Shown here piece by piece: positions 1-10,216 of a DNA stretch of 64,000 nucleotides. Every line of letters starts with the position of its first letter. The first letter of the stretch is position 1. Both the position numbers and the translations under genes were made by a program. The notes beneath the pieces were generated by a model that did no database searches, was not told the DNA's origin, and worked only from the letters and a program-made list of their open reading frames with translations. The stretch covers positions 260,501 through 324,500 of the forward strand of contig OY755197.1 in NCBI GenBank assembly GCA_963576735.1, written 5' to 3'. The DNA comes from Bedellia somnulentella. Taxonomy: Eukaryota > Arthropoda > Insecta > Lepidoptera > Bedelliidae.

Positions 1-2
1 GC

Positions 3-3000
3 ATGCGGTCCCCCAGCCGCCGCAGACCGGCCCGACCACCTGGCCGGTCTGCGCGACCACCTCAGCCACCAGATGGCTTGGCATCGGTTGGGACTGAGGC
101 AACTCAGTCCCAGCAATCGGTGCCCGCCGCTAGTGGAACAAGGCGCCGCATGGCATGGACGGTCGAAATGAATAGGAATGCCATGCGGGCTTATCTTAGG
201 GCCTCGGGTTAAGAACTGGACGGACGGGTTATCAGGCAGCAATGTACCGCAAATTTCTGCGGCTGGAGCTCAATTTGACCGTCACAGAACAAAACCTGGC
301 GGATCGAGTTCGGTACATACAGCGCTCAGAACTTTTTAGCACTACCGAACTCGAACAATTGCGACGCGAGGCTGTTCCCCGCTAGACGAAGAGCCACCTT
401 TGCAGGTTCTACCTCCAGTCCCTGAACGGGAAGTACGGAGGGAGCCAATTGCTAACCTGCCGGATGTGAGTGGTGCGGAAAGCGATTGGGGAACAGTCTC
501 CCTGGATTTGGATTTGGTGAGGAGCGCACTCGAAGAGACGATCCTGGAATATCGCCAAGTGCCTCTCGAAAGGAGGCCAAGGCTGCCCCGAGTTCCTCTC
601 AGCATCAAGGTTCGGGATGTCGTTGAGGCCGTCAATAACATGCTGCCCTCATTTTTAGAGAGCAGCATGGACCTTTGGGATACGGATTCAATTCTCTTTG
701 GCGCCGCAATGACAGTTTGTCAATTTGTCGGCGTCAGGATGCCGCCAACAAGAGCTGGTGGCTCCCGCCAGGCTGGCAGTACTAGTCCCAGGACTAGAAC
801 TAGACCAGGCTGGATGAGGCGGATTGAAAGCCGTATCACAAGGGCCAGGGTCCTCATCGGCAAACTGACCAGCTTCAGATCAGGCAACAATAGGCCGAGG
901 GTGGTGCGCTTCGTCAGGGAGGCATTCCCTGGTGAGAATGTCTTTGACAACTCACCGGAGTTTGCCTGTAGACTGGTGGAGCGCATCGATGATCTGAAGC
1001 AGAAGATCGCTGCTTGGGGTAAGCGAATTAGGCGATATTCTGAAAGGGTAAAGAGGTACCAACAGAATCGTCTCTTCATGAGTGACCAGAAGAAGTTGTA
1101 CAGAACTTTGGAGCGTCCCGATGTGGTTTCGACGGGTCAGCGACCGGAAAAAGCCGACGTAGTTGCCTTTTGGCGTGGGCTTTGGTCGCTGCCTGTTGAT
1201 CACGAAGAGGGCCGATGGTTCGAGGCGGTCGAGGGAGCGTGCGAGCCCATAGCGCCCATGAACCCCGTCAACATATCCGAGGAGGATGTGGTGGCTGCGA
1301 TCCGTAAGGCTCCGAACTGGAAAAGTCCGGGGCCGGACGGATTGCACCATTACTGGTTGAAGGGGTTCACGCGCTGTCACGCTACTCTCGCCCGTCAGTT
1401 CCAAAGCGCCCTCGAGAGTGGGACGCTACAGAACTTCTTAACTACTGGGGTCACTCATTTAGCTCCAAAGAGCGATGCTACCCCGGATCCATCACAATAC
1501 CGCCCCATTACTTGTCTTTGTACAATTTACAAGACTTTGACATCCGTTCTGAGCTCCAAGATTACTCAACACATTGTTGATAACATTGTGATCTCTGGAG
1601 CTCAGAACGGATGTAGGGGCGGTAGTCGCGGTAGCAAGGAGCTGCTCCTCATCGATGCGGTCGTAGGCCAACTGGTCAAACGCAACCGTCGTAACTTCTC
1701 CGCTGGCTGGATAGACTACAGGAAGGCGTTCGATTTGGTACCTCATACATGGCTTATGAGGGTCCTCGAGCTGTACAAAATTGATAGTACAGTTCGACAC
1801 TTTCTCGGGCAGTGTATGGGGTGATGGAGAACGATCCTGAGTTTAGGCGGTCAGCGGATGACGGACGCGGATTGCCTGAGTCCAGTTTGGTTTTGCTTGG
1901 CCCTGAATCCTCTAAGTACACTCTTGGAGAATTCGAGGACAGGCTTTTAGTTCGGAGCTGAAGCTTTACGCCCCCACGGCTGACAGATTGGCGGAGCTAC
2001 TGACGATCACTAACGATTTCAGTGGTTCCGTCAAGATGGAGCTCGGGGTCGATAAGTGTGCGGTCATTCATGTTGAGAAGGGGCATGTCGTGCACTCTGA
2101 TGGTGTCGATGTCGGCACCAATCATTTGAGGGCACTCTCCGAGGCTGAAACATACCGGTATCTGGGCATGTCACAAACCATCGGTGTGAAGGTGGCAGAC
2201 GTGAAACAGGGTGTTTGCGAGGAGTTTTATGAACGCCTGAAAAGTGTGCTTAATAGCTACTTGTCAGGCGTTAATAAGATCCGAGCCATTAACTCCTGGG
2301 TCATGCCTGTACTGATGTACACATTTGGCGCGCTCAGATGGACTCAGACCGAACTCGACGCTCTGGACAGACGAGTCCGCATGATGATGACCTCTCATCG
2401 AATGCATCATCCGAGGTCGTCGGTTATGAGATTGTATATCCCGCGGAAGTGTGGTGGTCGAGGCTTCTTGAGTGCCAAAACCATGCACAACCGCGAGGTA
2501 TGCAACCTCAGAAACTATTTTTTGACGATGACGGATGATAGTATTCGGGGAGAGGTGGTCGCTAGTGATAAAGGACTCCCTTATCGTTGGCCTCACAGGA
2601 TTGGCGAACCCCGGAGGTACTTAGCACCTCTGATCGGGAGTCCGTATGGAAAGAGAAGGAGCTGCACGGGAGGTTTTACAAGGTACTTCACGAACCTTTC
2701 GTGGACCGTAAAGCCTCCCTGCATTGGCTGCGTTTTGGGGACCTCTTTGGGGAAACCGAAGGTTTTGTCTGTGCAATACAAGACCAGGTTAACAAGACGC
2801 AGAACTATCGGAAATACATCCTAAAGGACGGTACCTTAGACATCTGTCGAGCATGTGGCCGTCCCGGAGAGTCACTTAGGCATGTTATTTCCGGTTGTTC
2901 GGCTCTTGCTAACACTGAGTACTTGCACAGACACAACCAAGCAGCCAAAATCCTGCATCAGGAGCTCGCTCTGAAATACGGACTCTTGCAACAGAGGCTG

Positions 3001-3396
3001 CCGTATTACAAGTATCTGCCGGAGCCAATCCTAGAAAACGACCGTGCCAAAATCTATTGGGACCGATCCGTTATCACGGACAGGACTATTCTAGCGAATA
3101 AGCCTGATATCGTGGTATGGGATCGGTCGCAGTCGAGGGTATTTCTAGTGGATGTCACTATCCCTCATGACGAGGGTCTCGTGAAAGCCGACACCGAGAA
3201 ACGTCGGAAATATCTCGATCTGGCCCACGAAATCACCGACATGTGGGGTGTGACTTCGACAGAAATAATCCCAATTGTTTTGTCCGCGAACGGGTTAATT
3301 CCAACCAGCCTCGCGACCAACTTGAGGCGGTTGGATTTCTGTGGCGTGTCGGTTCCAGCTCGGATCGTCCGTCGCTTCTTGAACCTGACTCCCTGA
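3..3396 (+). pseudogene. R4/Dong RT-endonuclease ORF, broken
   Basis: Coding pieces in order: an N-terminal part (3-209) and a second piece in another frame (about 260-382); the long RT piece 400-1821, with the finger motif PNWKSPGPDG and the palm motif containing DYRKAFD; and the thumb and C-terminal pieces 1988-2824 and 2587-3394. The C-terminal piece has a CxxC...HxxxxC zinc knuckle (CRACGRPGESLRHVISGC) followed by the restriction-like endonuclease motif (PDIVVWDRS, then FLVDVTIP). The sequence between about 1824 and 1990 has lost the YxDD catalytic box: the frame resumes just after where it should be. Compared with copy 2, this copy lacks 4 bp near 2578, which shifts the frame, and 33 bp near 3359. 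It cannot encode a working RT. Confidence 0.85.
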
Positions 3397-3428
3397 CCCC
3401 GACCGACTGTGCTTTTGTTGGGGAGTAC

Positions 3429-3479
3429 CGCCTCTCCCATTTAAAATTTATATTTTCATTTTCGGCCATGGGAGAGGCG
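3429..3479 (+). repeat. 3'-UTR hairpin of R4/Dong
   Basis: CGCCTCTCCCAT (3429-3440) is a perfect reverse complement of ATGGGAGAGGCG (3468-3479), giving a 12-bp stem with a 27-nt loop. It lies between the stop codon and the TAA junction. Copy 2 has the same stem at 53987-53998/54026-54037. Its place and conservation suggest a 3'-end structure recognised by the element's RT; that is inference. Confidence 0.8.
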
Positions 3480-3502
3480 AGGAACTAAAAATCATGCCCA
3501 AA

Positions 3503-3516
3503 ATAATAATAATAAT
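3503..3516. repeat. TAA/TTA tract at convergent ends of two LINEs
   Basis: About five AAT units lie between the 3' end of the plus-strand R4/Dong copy and the 3' end of the minus-strand LINE. Read on the minus strand it is the TTA tail of that LINE. Read on the plus strand it is the TAA target expected for Dong. Confidence 0.75.
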
Positions 3517-4285
3517 TTCTTTAATCAGATTAAAATTGATACATAGTTTACAAGAGTCAGCTGGTCCCAAACTAGGCTCATCGCCTGTATCTCGGGATAC
3601 AGCTTATTGTTCCTACAATATATTGTTAAGAAACACGAAAAAGACACATTATAATTATTGACATTGCAAAAATAAATAAAATAATTAATTGCATAGACTT
3701 AACTATACAATACCTAAAAATACAAAAATCTATGACATTAAAAACTAATAATTATGAATTTATAGTTAATCATTTAAACATAATAAAAAGACCTTGGAAG
3801 TCAGTTTGTAATTTCGTAAGTTAAATGAAGATTAAAGTATGTTCCTTTCTGCGTGTATATGTGTGTGTGTCAGCAAAAAGGGTGAGTAATGTATATTTTA
3901 GTGTAATAGTAAATATATAATGTAGTTTTATTTGTTCTTATTATGCATAATATATCTCTTAGTAAGTTAAACTAAACTAGTGTTCTTAGTAAGATATTCC
4001 GTTTCATCATAGTTGATGTTATATAGCCAATCAAACAAGGTTTTTTGCATTCATAAACATTCATGGAATAAATACCTATTTGTTTGTTTATTTTGTTATA
4101 CATAAAAGGTCCAAGAAAGCAAAAGTATCTATGCGTAAAGGCATGTTTAAATCTACAATTATTGTGGATGACATGCTTGCAGCGCCTTTGTAGTATAATG
4201 TCGGGATCAAAATTGCTAGAAGAATGTTGCTTGAGTACAACACTATAAATAAACAACTGTCGCACTGTTAGAACGCTGCATTCAT

Positions 4286-5077
4286 ACATGGTTTGCTTCC
4301 AATAATCTTGTACTGAATGGTAAAAAAACCAAATGCATTAAATTTGTATTACCTAATGTTAGGTGCGTTGATAACGAAATAATTTTAAATAATGAAAAGT
4401 TAGTATTTTCGGATAACACAGTTTTCTTAGGGATAACTCTGGACTCCAAGCTCCAATGGGGACCCCACATTAGCTCACTAGCTGGCAGGCTAAGTAGTGC
4501 TGCATATGCCGTTAGGAAAATAAGACATTTGACGGATGTACACACAGCTCGATTAGTTTATTACAGCTATTTTCATAGTGTAATGTCTTACGGTATTTTA
4601 CTCTGGGGCAGAGCAGCTGATGTTGGTTCCATATTTATTCTTCAAAAGAGAGCAATAAGAGCTATATACAATTTGAGATCCCGAGATTCCCTGAGGGAAT
4701 TGTTTAAAACAATAAATATAATGACACTGCCATGTCAATATATTTATGAAAATATTATGTATGTAAGAAAGAATCAGGCCTCTTTTGTGAAAAATTGTGA
4801 CAGACATATTCGAAACCTGAGAGACAACAATAAAATATCAGTACCAAAATACAGATTGTCAAAAGTAAATACATCTTTCATGGGGTTATGCGTAAAAATG
4901 TATAATAAAATACCTGAGGACATTTTAAATTTAACAGAAACAAAATTCAAAGCAGTAGTTAAAAGAAATCTTAGTTCGAAAGCCTATTACAATGTCAATG
5001 ATTACATTAATGATGAAATGGCTTGGTGTCATCAGGGCTCTGTGCAGGATGTTTCCGGGCTAACACCAAAATTGTAA
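4286..5077 (+). pseudogene. C-terminal fragment of a LINE reverse transcriptase
   Basis: The frame is open from the insertion edge, with no start codon, to the stop at 5077, about 263 residues. It begins in the RT thumb region (TWFASNNLVLN, then FLGITLDSKLQWGPHI), continues with the conserved VMSYGILLWGRAA and QKRAIRAIYNL segments, and ends in the usual LINE C-terminus (KFKAVVKRNLSSKAYYNV). All catalytic motifs lie upstream and are absent. It is a dead-on-arrival copy produced by incomplete reverse transcription. The frame itself carries no stops, so the insertion is probably not old. Confidence 0.85.
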
Positions 5078-5254
5078 TGGACGTTAAAAAAAGATGTGTG
5101 TTGACGAGTTTCTTACGGGTTCTTCTCTCAACAAAACACCTTCCGAATCCGAAGTAAACTTAGTATTAAGTTAAAATTTGACGTTCAAAAAACAAAGATT
5201 TATCTTTTTATTTTGAAATAAATGATTATTTTATTTTTTATTTTATTTTATTTT
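4286..5254 (+). mobile_element. 5'-truncated LINE fragment nested in minus-strand LINE
   Basis: A plus-strand fragment interrupts the minus-strand ORF2. The 6-bp ATTCAT at 4280-4285 is repeated at 5255-5260, and removing one copy with the insert rejoins the ORF2 reading frame. The fragment ends in a TTTTA-repeat tail (about 5225-5254). It is a later insertion than its host LINE. Confidence 0.85.
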
Positions 5255-7519
5255 ATTCATTATAAAGCTTTTGGGTAGGATACCATTTAGGGTGAAAATT
5301 CATAATTTTAAGAATAGCTCTTTGGGATCTTTCTATAGAAATCAAAGTGCTTATTGGTACCCCACCCCAACTACTTATGCCATACACTAGGATGGATTGG
5401 CATAGTGATAAATATATATATTATGAAGTAGTATGGGATCTGCTATTGATCTAAGACGACAAAATACGAACTTCAACTTTCTGATTCTGTTAGCAATAAG
5501 TTTGATATGTTCCTTGAAGTTCAGATTAGAATCCAGGATCACTCCAAGGTATTTCATGTGATTCGCTCTAGTTATATCTGGACAAGTGCAATTGTTTGCA
5601 GATTGTAGTGGCAATTTATTACAGCTGTGTGCAATTAAATGATGTGTAATAGCAGGTTGGCTGTTTTTACGCATAGAAAAAGACATATATTGCGTTTTAT
5701 TGGCGTTAAGGGTTAGGCAATTAGATGTAAGCCATTTACACACTTCGTTGAATCCATTTTGTGCGATACCGAATACCTCATCCCAAGTGTCTCCAGTAAA
5801 AACCAAAGCCGTATCATCAGCGTAACAATAGGTTTTGCCTCCGATGGATTGAGTGCAAAGAAGATCGTTGATGTATATCAAGAACAGGATGGGACCCAAG
5901 ATACTACCCTGCGGAACTCCATATGTCACTTGTTCATCAGTACTAGGTAGGTAATATTGATATTGGCCTGTAATTGTTGAGACAATCTCTATTCCCGGCT
6001 TTATGGATAGGGTGAATTATGGACTTTTTAAGTGACCCAGGGAAGACACCCTGCATCAAGCACTGATTAAAAATATGTGTTAGAGGAGAAACCAGAGAAC
6101 TTCTACAGTAATGTATAATTTTATTTGAGATATTGTCCCATCCCACAGAACAGTTTGACTTAAGTCCTTTTATTAAATTGTCAATTTCAGACTCGTCTGT
6201 GTTTAAAAGAACGAAAGAATTAACCACCTGTCTTAAAGGGGATTGAGACAATTCAATCTCATTATTTGAATTTAGATCGGCTGCAAGTTTAGGTCCCATT
6301 TCTGCGAAGTGTTTATTAATCAAATTGATTGATTCCGTAGGGTTGTTAATATTTAATAGTTCGGAAGCTGGTTTTTTAAGTTTCATTGTGTGTATAACTT
6401 TTTTAATTATATCCCAGGTTTTTTATTGTTGTTTTTGGCCATTTGCAATTCGTTCTTTTCATAAGCATGTTTAATTCTTTTTAGTAATTTGTTACAGAAA
6501 TTTCTATACCTGGTATAATTAATTCGTAGGATTGGATTATTTGGTGACATATTGGATTGGGAATGCAATTCATCTCTATTATTTATGCATTTCAGGAGCC
6601 CTGGTGTGATCCAAGGCGTAAGAGGTCTTTTTTTACGAGATAACTTTGTCAAAGTATCAATAGCTAGGTTTGGGTCATTTATGGTATAGATAGGTTGAAA
6701 ATCTATATGCTCAACATCAATCAGTAATTTTTCATAATTAATTTCAGTTTTCGTTGCCTCATATGGGATCCTAACTATTTTTTGACTTAGAGATAATACT
6801 GTAGCTTGGTGGTCTGTAAGTGATGATGAGGTTACTAGAGTCAGATATGGTGAGTTTGTTTTTAACATTATGTGATCGAGACAAGACTTATTTTGTCTAG
6901 TTGGTAGCTGATGAGCAGGAAGAAGACCATGTGCGGCACATAAATCTAGATAATCATTGGTATTGGGGGAGTTGTCCAATAGGTCAATGTTTATGTCTCC
7001 TATCACAGATATGTTTTTAAATGAGCGCAGGCCGGTCAATATTATATCGAGGTTTTCGATAAAACTATTAATATTCTTTACTGATGGGGATCTATAAATT
7101 GATATAATTGCAGTATTATCACTAATTTTCAAAACAAGACAATTCATATTTGGGCACCGAGGCTCCTCGACACAAACTAACAGATCATTTTTTGCGTAAA
7201 TAACTACTCCATCATTTTGTAAATAATTGTGTGTGGTTGCATAGTTGTTGTAGCCTGCAAGAGTAGGTACTAATGAATTATTTGATAACCAACACCCCGT
7301 TAATATTACAATATCACAGTTCAATCGGAGAGTGTTCAGCATAACTATAAATCCATCAAAGTTCTTGTTAATGCTACGTATGTTTTGGTTAATAATGCGT
7401 AAATCTTTAGCTCTTGAATTAATAATGCCGTTGATCTCTGTTAGATTGCAGATCTTTGCCTCTGATACCTGAAAATCGTCTATTGAAGAAACATAGTCAC
7501 TGTGAAGGCCCATTTTTAA

Positions 7520-7902
7520 AACATATGTAAGGTGAGCCTTTTGTAATGAACTTTAAGTCAATTATATTGACTGAGAATCTGTTGTAGTTTTCTATGCATC
7601 GTATGATATTATCGGTGACCTTGGTCAAATACAATCTCAAGTATATAATATATTTATAGATATACTGGACCCTTGGCGAAATATTAGAAAATAATATATA
7701 TAATAATTGAGTGATTGTAAATAATATAATAGAGTGTGTGCTATAAAAGGCGTGTATGAGTATAGTCAGTAAGTAGAGTGTAAGTAATATAAGAAAATAG
7801 TAAAAAATATGTATTTAAGAGTAACATATTGTGTGAACATAATTTCAGAAATATCAGTGCAAAAACTAGAATCATTAGCAATTAAAAACAAATAAAATGA
7901 TA
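7520..7902. other. AT-rich spacer between LINE ORF2 and ORF1
   Basis: This stretch has no coding potential that I can support. It is probably the ORF1-ORF2 spacer of the minus-strand LINE. Confidence 0.4.
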
Positions 7903-7914
7903 GTTGGTTAAATA

Positions 7915-8279
7915 CCGTGATAGCCCAGTGGGTAGAACACTCGGTTATCGTGCAAACGACTAGTGTTCAAATCCTGGGTCGGGCCTACACCAATTTGTCT
8001 TTTCTAAAGACATATGTGTGGTTAATTTATCATGGTTGTTAACGGTGAGGGAAAACATCGTGAGGAAATCCACATGGCTGAGTTGTACTTAGTCATGTGA
8101 CAGTGTATTCGTACAAAACGGCGATAGGCCTGCCCCCTATCACGTGAGTTCACTGTCCATGCAAAACGTGGGTACTCTGAACACCAGGTGACAAAGTCAC
8201 GTGATGTTCAGAAGAATTAGTACCTCTGCCAACCCCTTCGGGGATATTCGGCGTGAACGTTTATGTTATGTTATGTTAT
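7915..8279 (+). mobile_element. tRNA-derived SINE, full length
   Basis: The head has an A box (TAGCCCAGTGG, 7921-7931) and a B box (GTTCAAATCC, 7965-7974). The body contains GAGGGAAAACATCGTGAGGA and CACGTGAGTTCACTGTCC. The tail is TTATG repeats (8261-8279). The 12-bp GTTGGTTAAATA at 7903-7914 recurs at 8280-8291 as target duplication. A 5'-truncated copy of the same SINE is at 27593-27856. The A/B boxes are an internal RNA polymerase III promoter. Confidence 0.92.
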
Positions 8280-8292
8280 GTTGGTTAAATAG

Positions 8293-9191
8293 TCACTTCT
8301 TCGCTTCCTGTAGCCTCGTCAGATCGTCTTCATCCTTAATACGTATAAATGGCTGTCCTTCTTTTTGCCTGATATATATCTTACCGTGAGAGGTCCAACA
8401 GTAGTTATAATCAAATTTCTTAGCGAATTCCCTCGCAAGATAGTAGATTCTTTTATTTTTTGCAGTCAGGCATTCGGATACATATATTGGGGTTGAAGAT
8501 CCTTTTAGCTTCAGCGAGGTTGTAGTAAGTTTTTCCAGATTTATAGTAATCTTTTATGGCTTTAGAGACTTTTTCCTGGGTAATGACTGAGGTGAAATCT
8601 ACTAATATTGGTTTATTGTCGATTTTTTTAGCATATACCCGAGTAATGTCCTTTATATCTGTTGTGTTGACTGGAAAGTTGGTTATCTCACCGATGTCCT
8701 TTATTATTTTAATTAAATCTTCTTTACTTTCATGAGCTTTCTGAGGGATATTCCGGACTTCTATTTTTTGATGCACAGTTGGCATTCTCAAGTAGTTCTA
8801 GGCGGGTTTCTAAAGTTTTTATTTGAACAATATGTTGTTTTCTCTCTTGTTTCAGATTCGACAGTTCCTTTTGTACATCATCATATTGATCCGATATAAA
8901 TTTCATGGCTATTGTTAATTCATTATTTTGTTCCTTTATGCTGTCTATAGAGGTTTGGAGTGAATCAAATTTTTCTACAAGTTTAGTGTTTTGTTGTTGT
9001 GAGAATTCATTAAATAGGGTTTTTATATTATCTATAAGTTCTTCCTCATTGGATTCTCTTTTTCTTTTTGGTCTGTTGCTGCTATTTGCTGATATTTGAG
9101 AGTCGGACCTTTTTAGCTCTAATTGAGCAGACTCTGTAGAATTGGAGTCTGTAGTAACTTTTTTGGATGGTGGAGTTCTCTTTGTAGACAT
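8293..9191 (-). pseudogene. LINE ORF1 (coiled-coil, RNA-binding type), frameshifted
   Basis: From the ATG at 9191 the protein begins with a charged Ser/Lys-rich stretch (NRPKRKRES), then a heptad-rich coiled coil at roughly residues 45-140. After a frameshift between 8791 and 8730 it continues as an RRM-like segment (QKIEVRNIPQKAHESKEDL). A second shift occurs in an A-run near 8456. The C-terminal domain (YYLAREFAKKFDYNY, then GKIYIRQKEG) then reaches a stop near 8293. This order is typical of LINE ORF1 proteins, which bind the element RNA. Two frameshifts make it nonfunctional. The SINE at 7915-8279 inserted just downstream of the stop. Confidence 0.75.
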
Positions 9192-9240
9192 TTCGATGAG
9201 AATAAATAGTTAGAAATAAGAAAGACTGGATTGTTTCAAG

Positions 9241-9704
9241 ACCTTGTTAAAAATTTGGTAGTGTGCACTGACTTTAGTTTCTTAGGTTGGCAACCCTATT
9301 TTGTTGATCTGTGATAAAATCACTGCATCCAGTTTCTATTTTTACACTACTCTTGGTCAAGTGTCACAATATAGTAAATGTTATCAACAATATTTTGGTT
9401 TACCTTCAGTGATTACGTGTTTCCTTTATTAATTTTCTTTATTAAGTTATAAACAAGTCATTTTTAAATATTTGAAAAATAACTGACGTGAATCTTAAAT
9501 ACCTTTTTGCCTTTTTCTTGATGTCTTCTATGATACAGCCAGATCCACTAACCTAAATAGGTTAGGTTCACACCAACAAACGGAATCAAGCTTCAGCAAC
9601 AGGTATTCAGAATATTTAGCAGCGCCTTTGAATTATTTTCTTAGCGAACACAACAACAAGACTTATATTTTGAACAACCGGAAGTAAGTGAACCGGATGT
9701 AAAA
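9241..9704. other. Gene-free stretch
   Basis: AT-rich sequence upstream of the minus-strand LINE; its proximal part may be the LINE 5' UTR. I see no gene or defined repeat. Confidence 0.35.
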
Positions 9705-9800
9705 AAAAACGGTCAAGTGCGAGTCGCCCTCACGCACGAAGGGTTCCGTACTATCATCTATAATAGAAAATTGCGTTTTTGTACGGGAGCCCCCCTTTGA
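9705..9800. repeat. Interspersed repeat (CGAAGGGTTCCGTA type)
   Basis: Contains CGGTCAAGTGCGAGTCGC, GCACGAAGGGTTCCGTAC and TACGGGAGCCCCCC in order. I recall this combination as a very common lepidopteran interspersed repeat. The superfamily is unknown to me and only one copy is in the window. Confidence 0.5.
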
Positions 9801-10216
9801 TTTTTATTTGTTTTGAAAGGTGATATGCGCACTATGATTTAGTATGACTTTAAAAAAGGTTTAAAGCCTCAAGAATGTTTTGAACTTTTGGCTTCTACTT
9901 TTGGTGAGCAACAGTATTCAATTGGTCTGCTGAATTTAAAAGAGGACGGGGATGTCTCGAAGATGAAGCGAAGACAGGACGGCCGCCAACCGCGGTCACG
10001 CAAGAAAACGTTCGTGCAATCGAAAAAATTATTCGCGAAAACCGACGAATTACATATGTAGAGCTAAAGTAAAAACTCGGAATTGGATCAGCAGTAATGC
10101 AAACCATAATTCACGACCACCTTTCTCTCTGTAAAGGTTGTTCGAGATGAGTGCCGCACAAACTTAACGATGAGCAGAAAGACCGTCGGGTGGATTGGTG
10201 CCTATTCATGATAAAT

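Larger units (their letters stand above)
1..3500 (+). mobile_element. R4/Dong-clade non-LTR retrotransposon, copy 1 (5' end off window)
   Basis: The block carries one reverse transcriptase with a restriction-like endonuclease and no APE endonuclease, which is the layout of the R2/R4 group. It ends just before a TAA tract at 3503-3516. From established knowledge, the Bombyx element Dong of the R4 clade inserts into TAA repeats, so the position fits. A second copy of the same family lies on the minus strand at 53969-55251. The two copies agree closely over coding sequence and 3' end. The 5' end lies outside the window. Confidence 0.85.
3972..7513 (-). pseudogene. LINE ORF2 (APE endonuclease-reverse transcriptase), broken
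   Basis: Residues 40-230 from the ATG at 7513 form the APE endonuclease domain: INQNIRSINKNFDG, then SVIGDINIDLLD, and SSSLTDHQATVL as the SDH-like motif. A frameshift in an A-run near 6405 leads into the RT N-terminus (6386-5943, NYRPISILP). The sequence then jumps at about 5943-5930 to the motif YGVPQGSILGP. Compared with the related copy at 10217-12316, about 350 bp are missing, including the palm A-motif Asp. YADD follows (YCYADDTALVF). The C-terminal part reaches about 5262, is split by the insertion at 4286-5254, and resumes at 4279-3972 with LTVRQLFIYSV and YFCFLGPFMYNK. Not functional. Confidence 0.8.
3503..9240 (-). mobile_element. Two-ORF LINE (Jockey/CR1 group) on minus strand, with nested insertions
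   Basis: ORF1 (9191 down to 8293), an AT-rich spacer, ORF2 with APE endonuclease and RT (7513 down to 3972), a 3' UTR and a TTA tail at 3503-3516 form a full-length LINE layout. It has been invaded by a plus-strand LINE fragment (4286-5254) and by a SINE (7915-8279), both with clear target duplications. The 5' boundary above 9191 is not sharp. The closest relative in the window is the LINE at 10217-12657, which has similar ORF2 sequence and the same kind of TTA tail. Confidence 0.8.

Noticed and set aside
10151..10216. Upstream start of the long RT ORF at 10151
   Set aside because: These codons are mariner sequence; the LINE starts at 10217, as the ATAAAT duplication shows.
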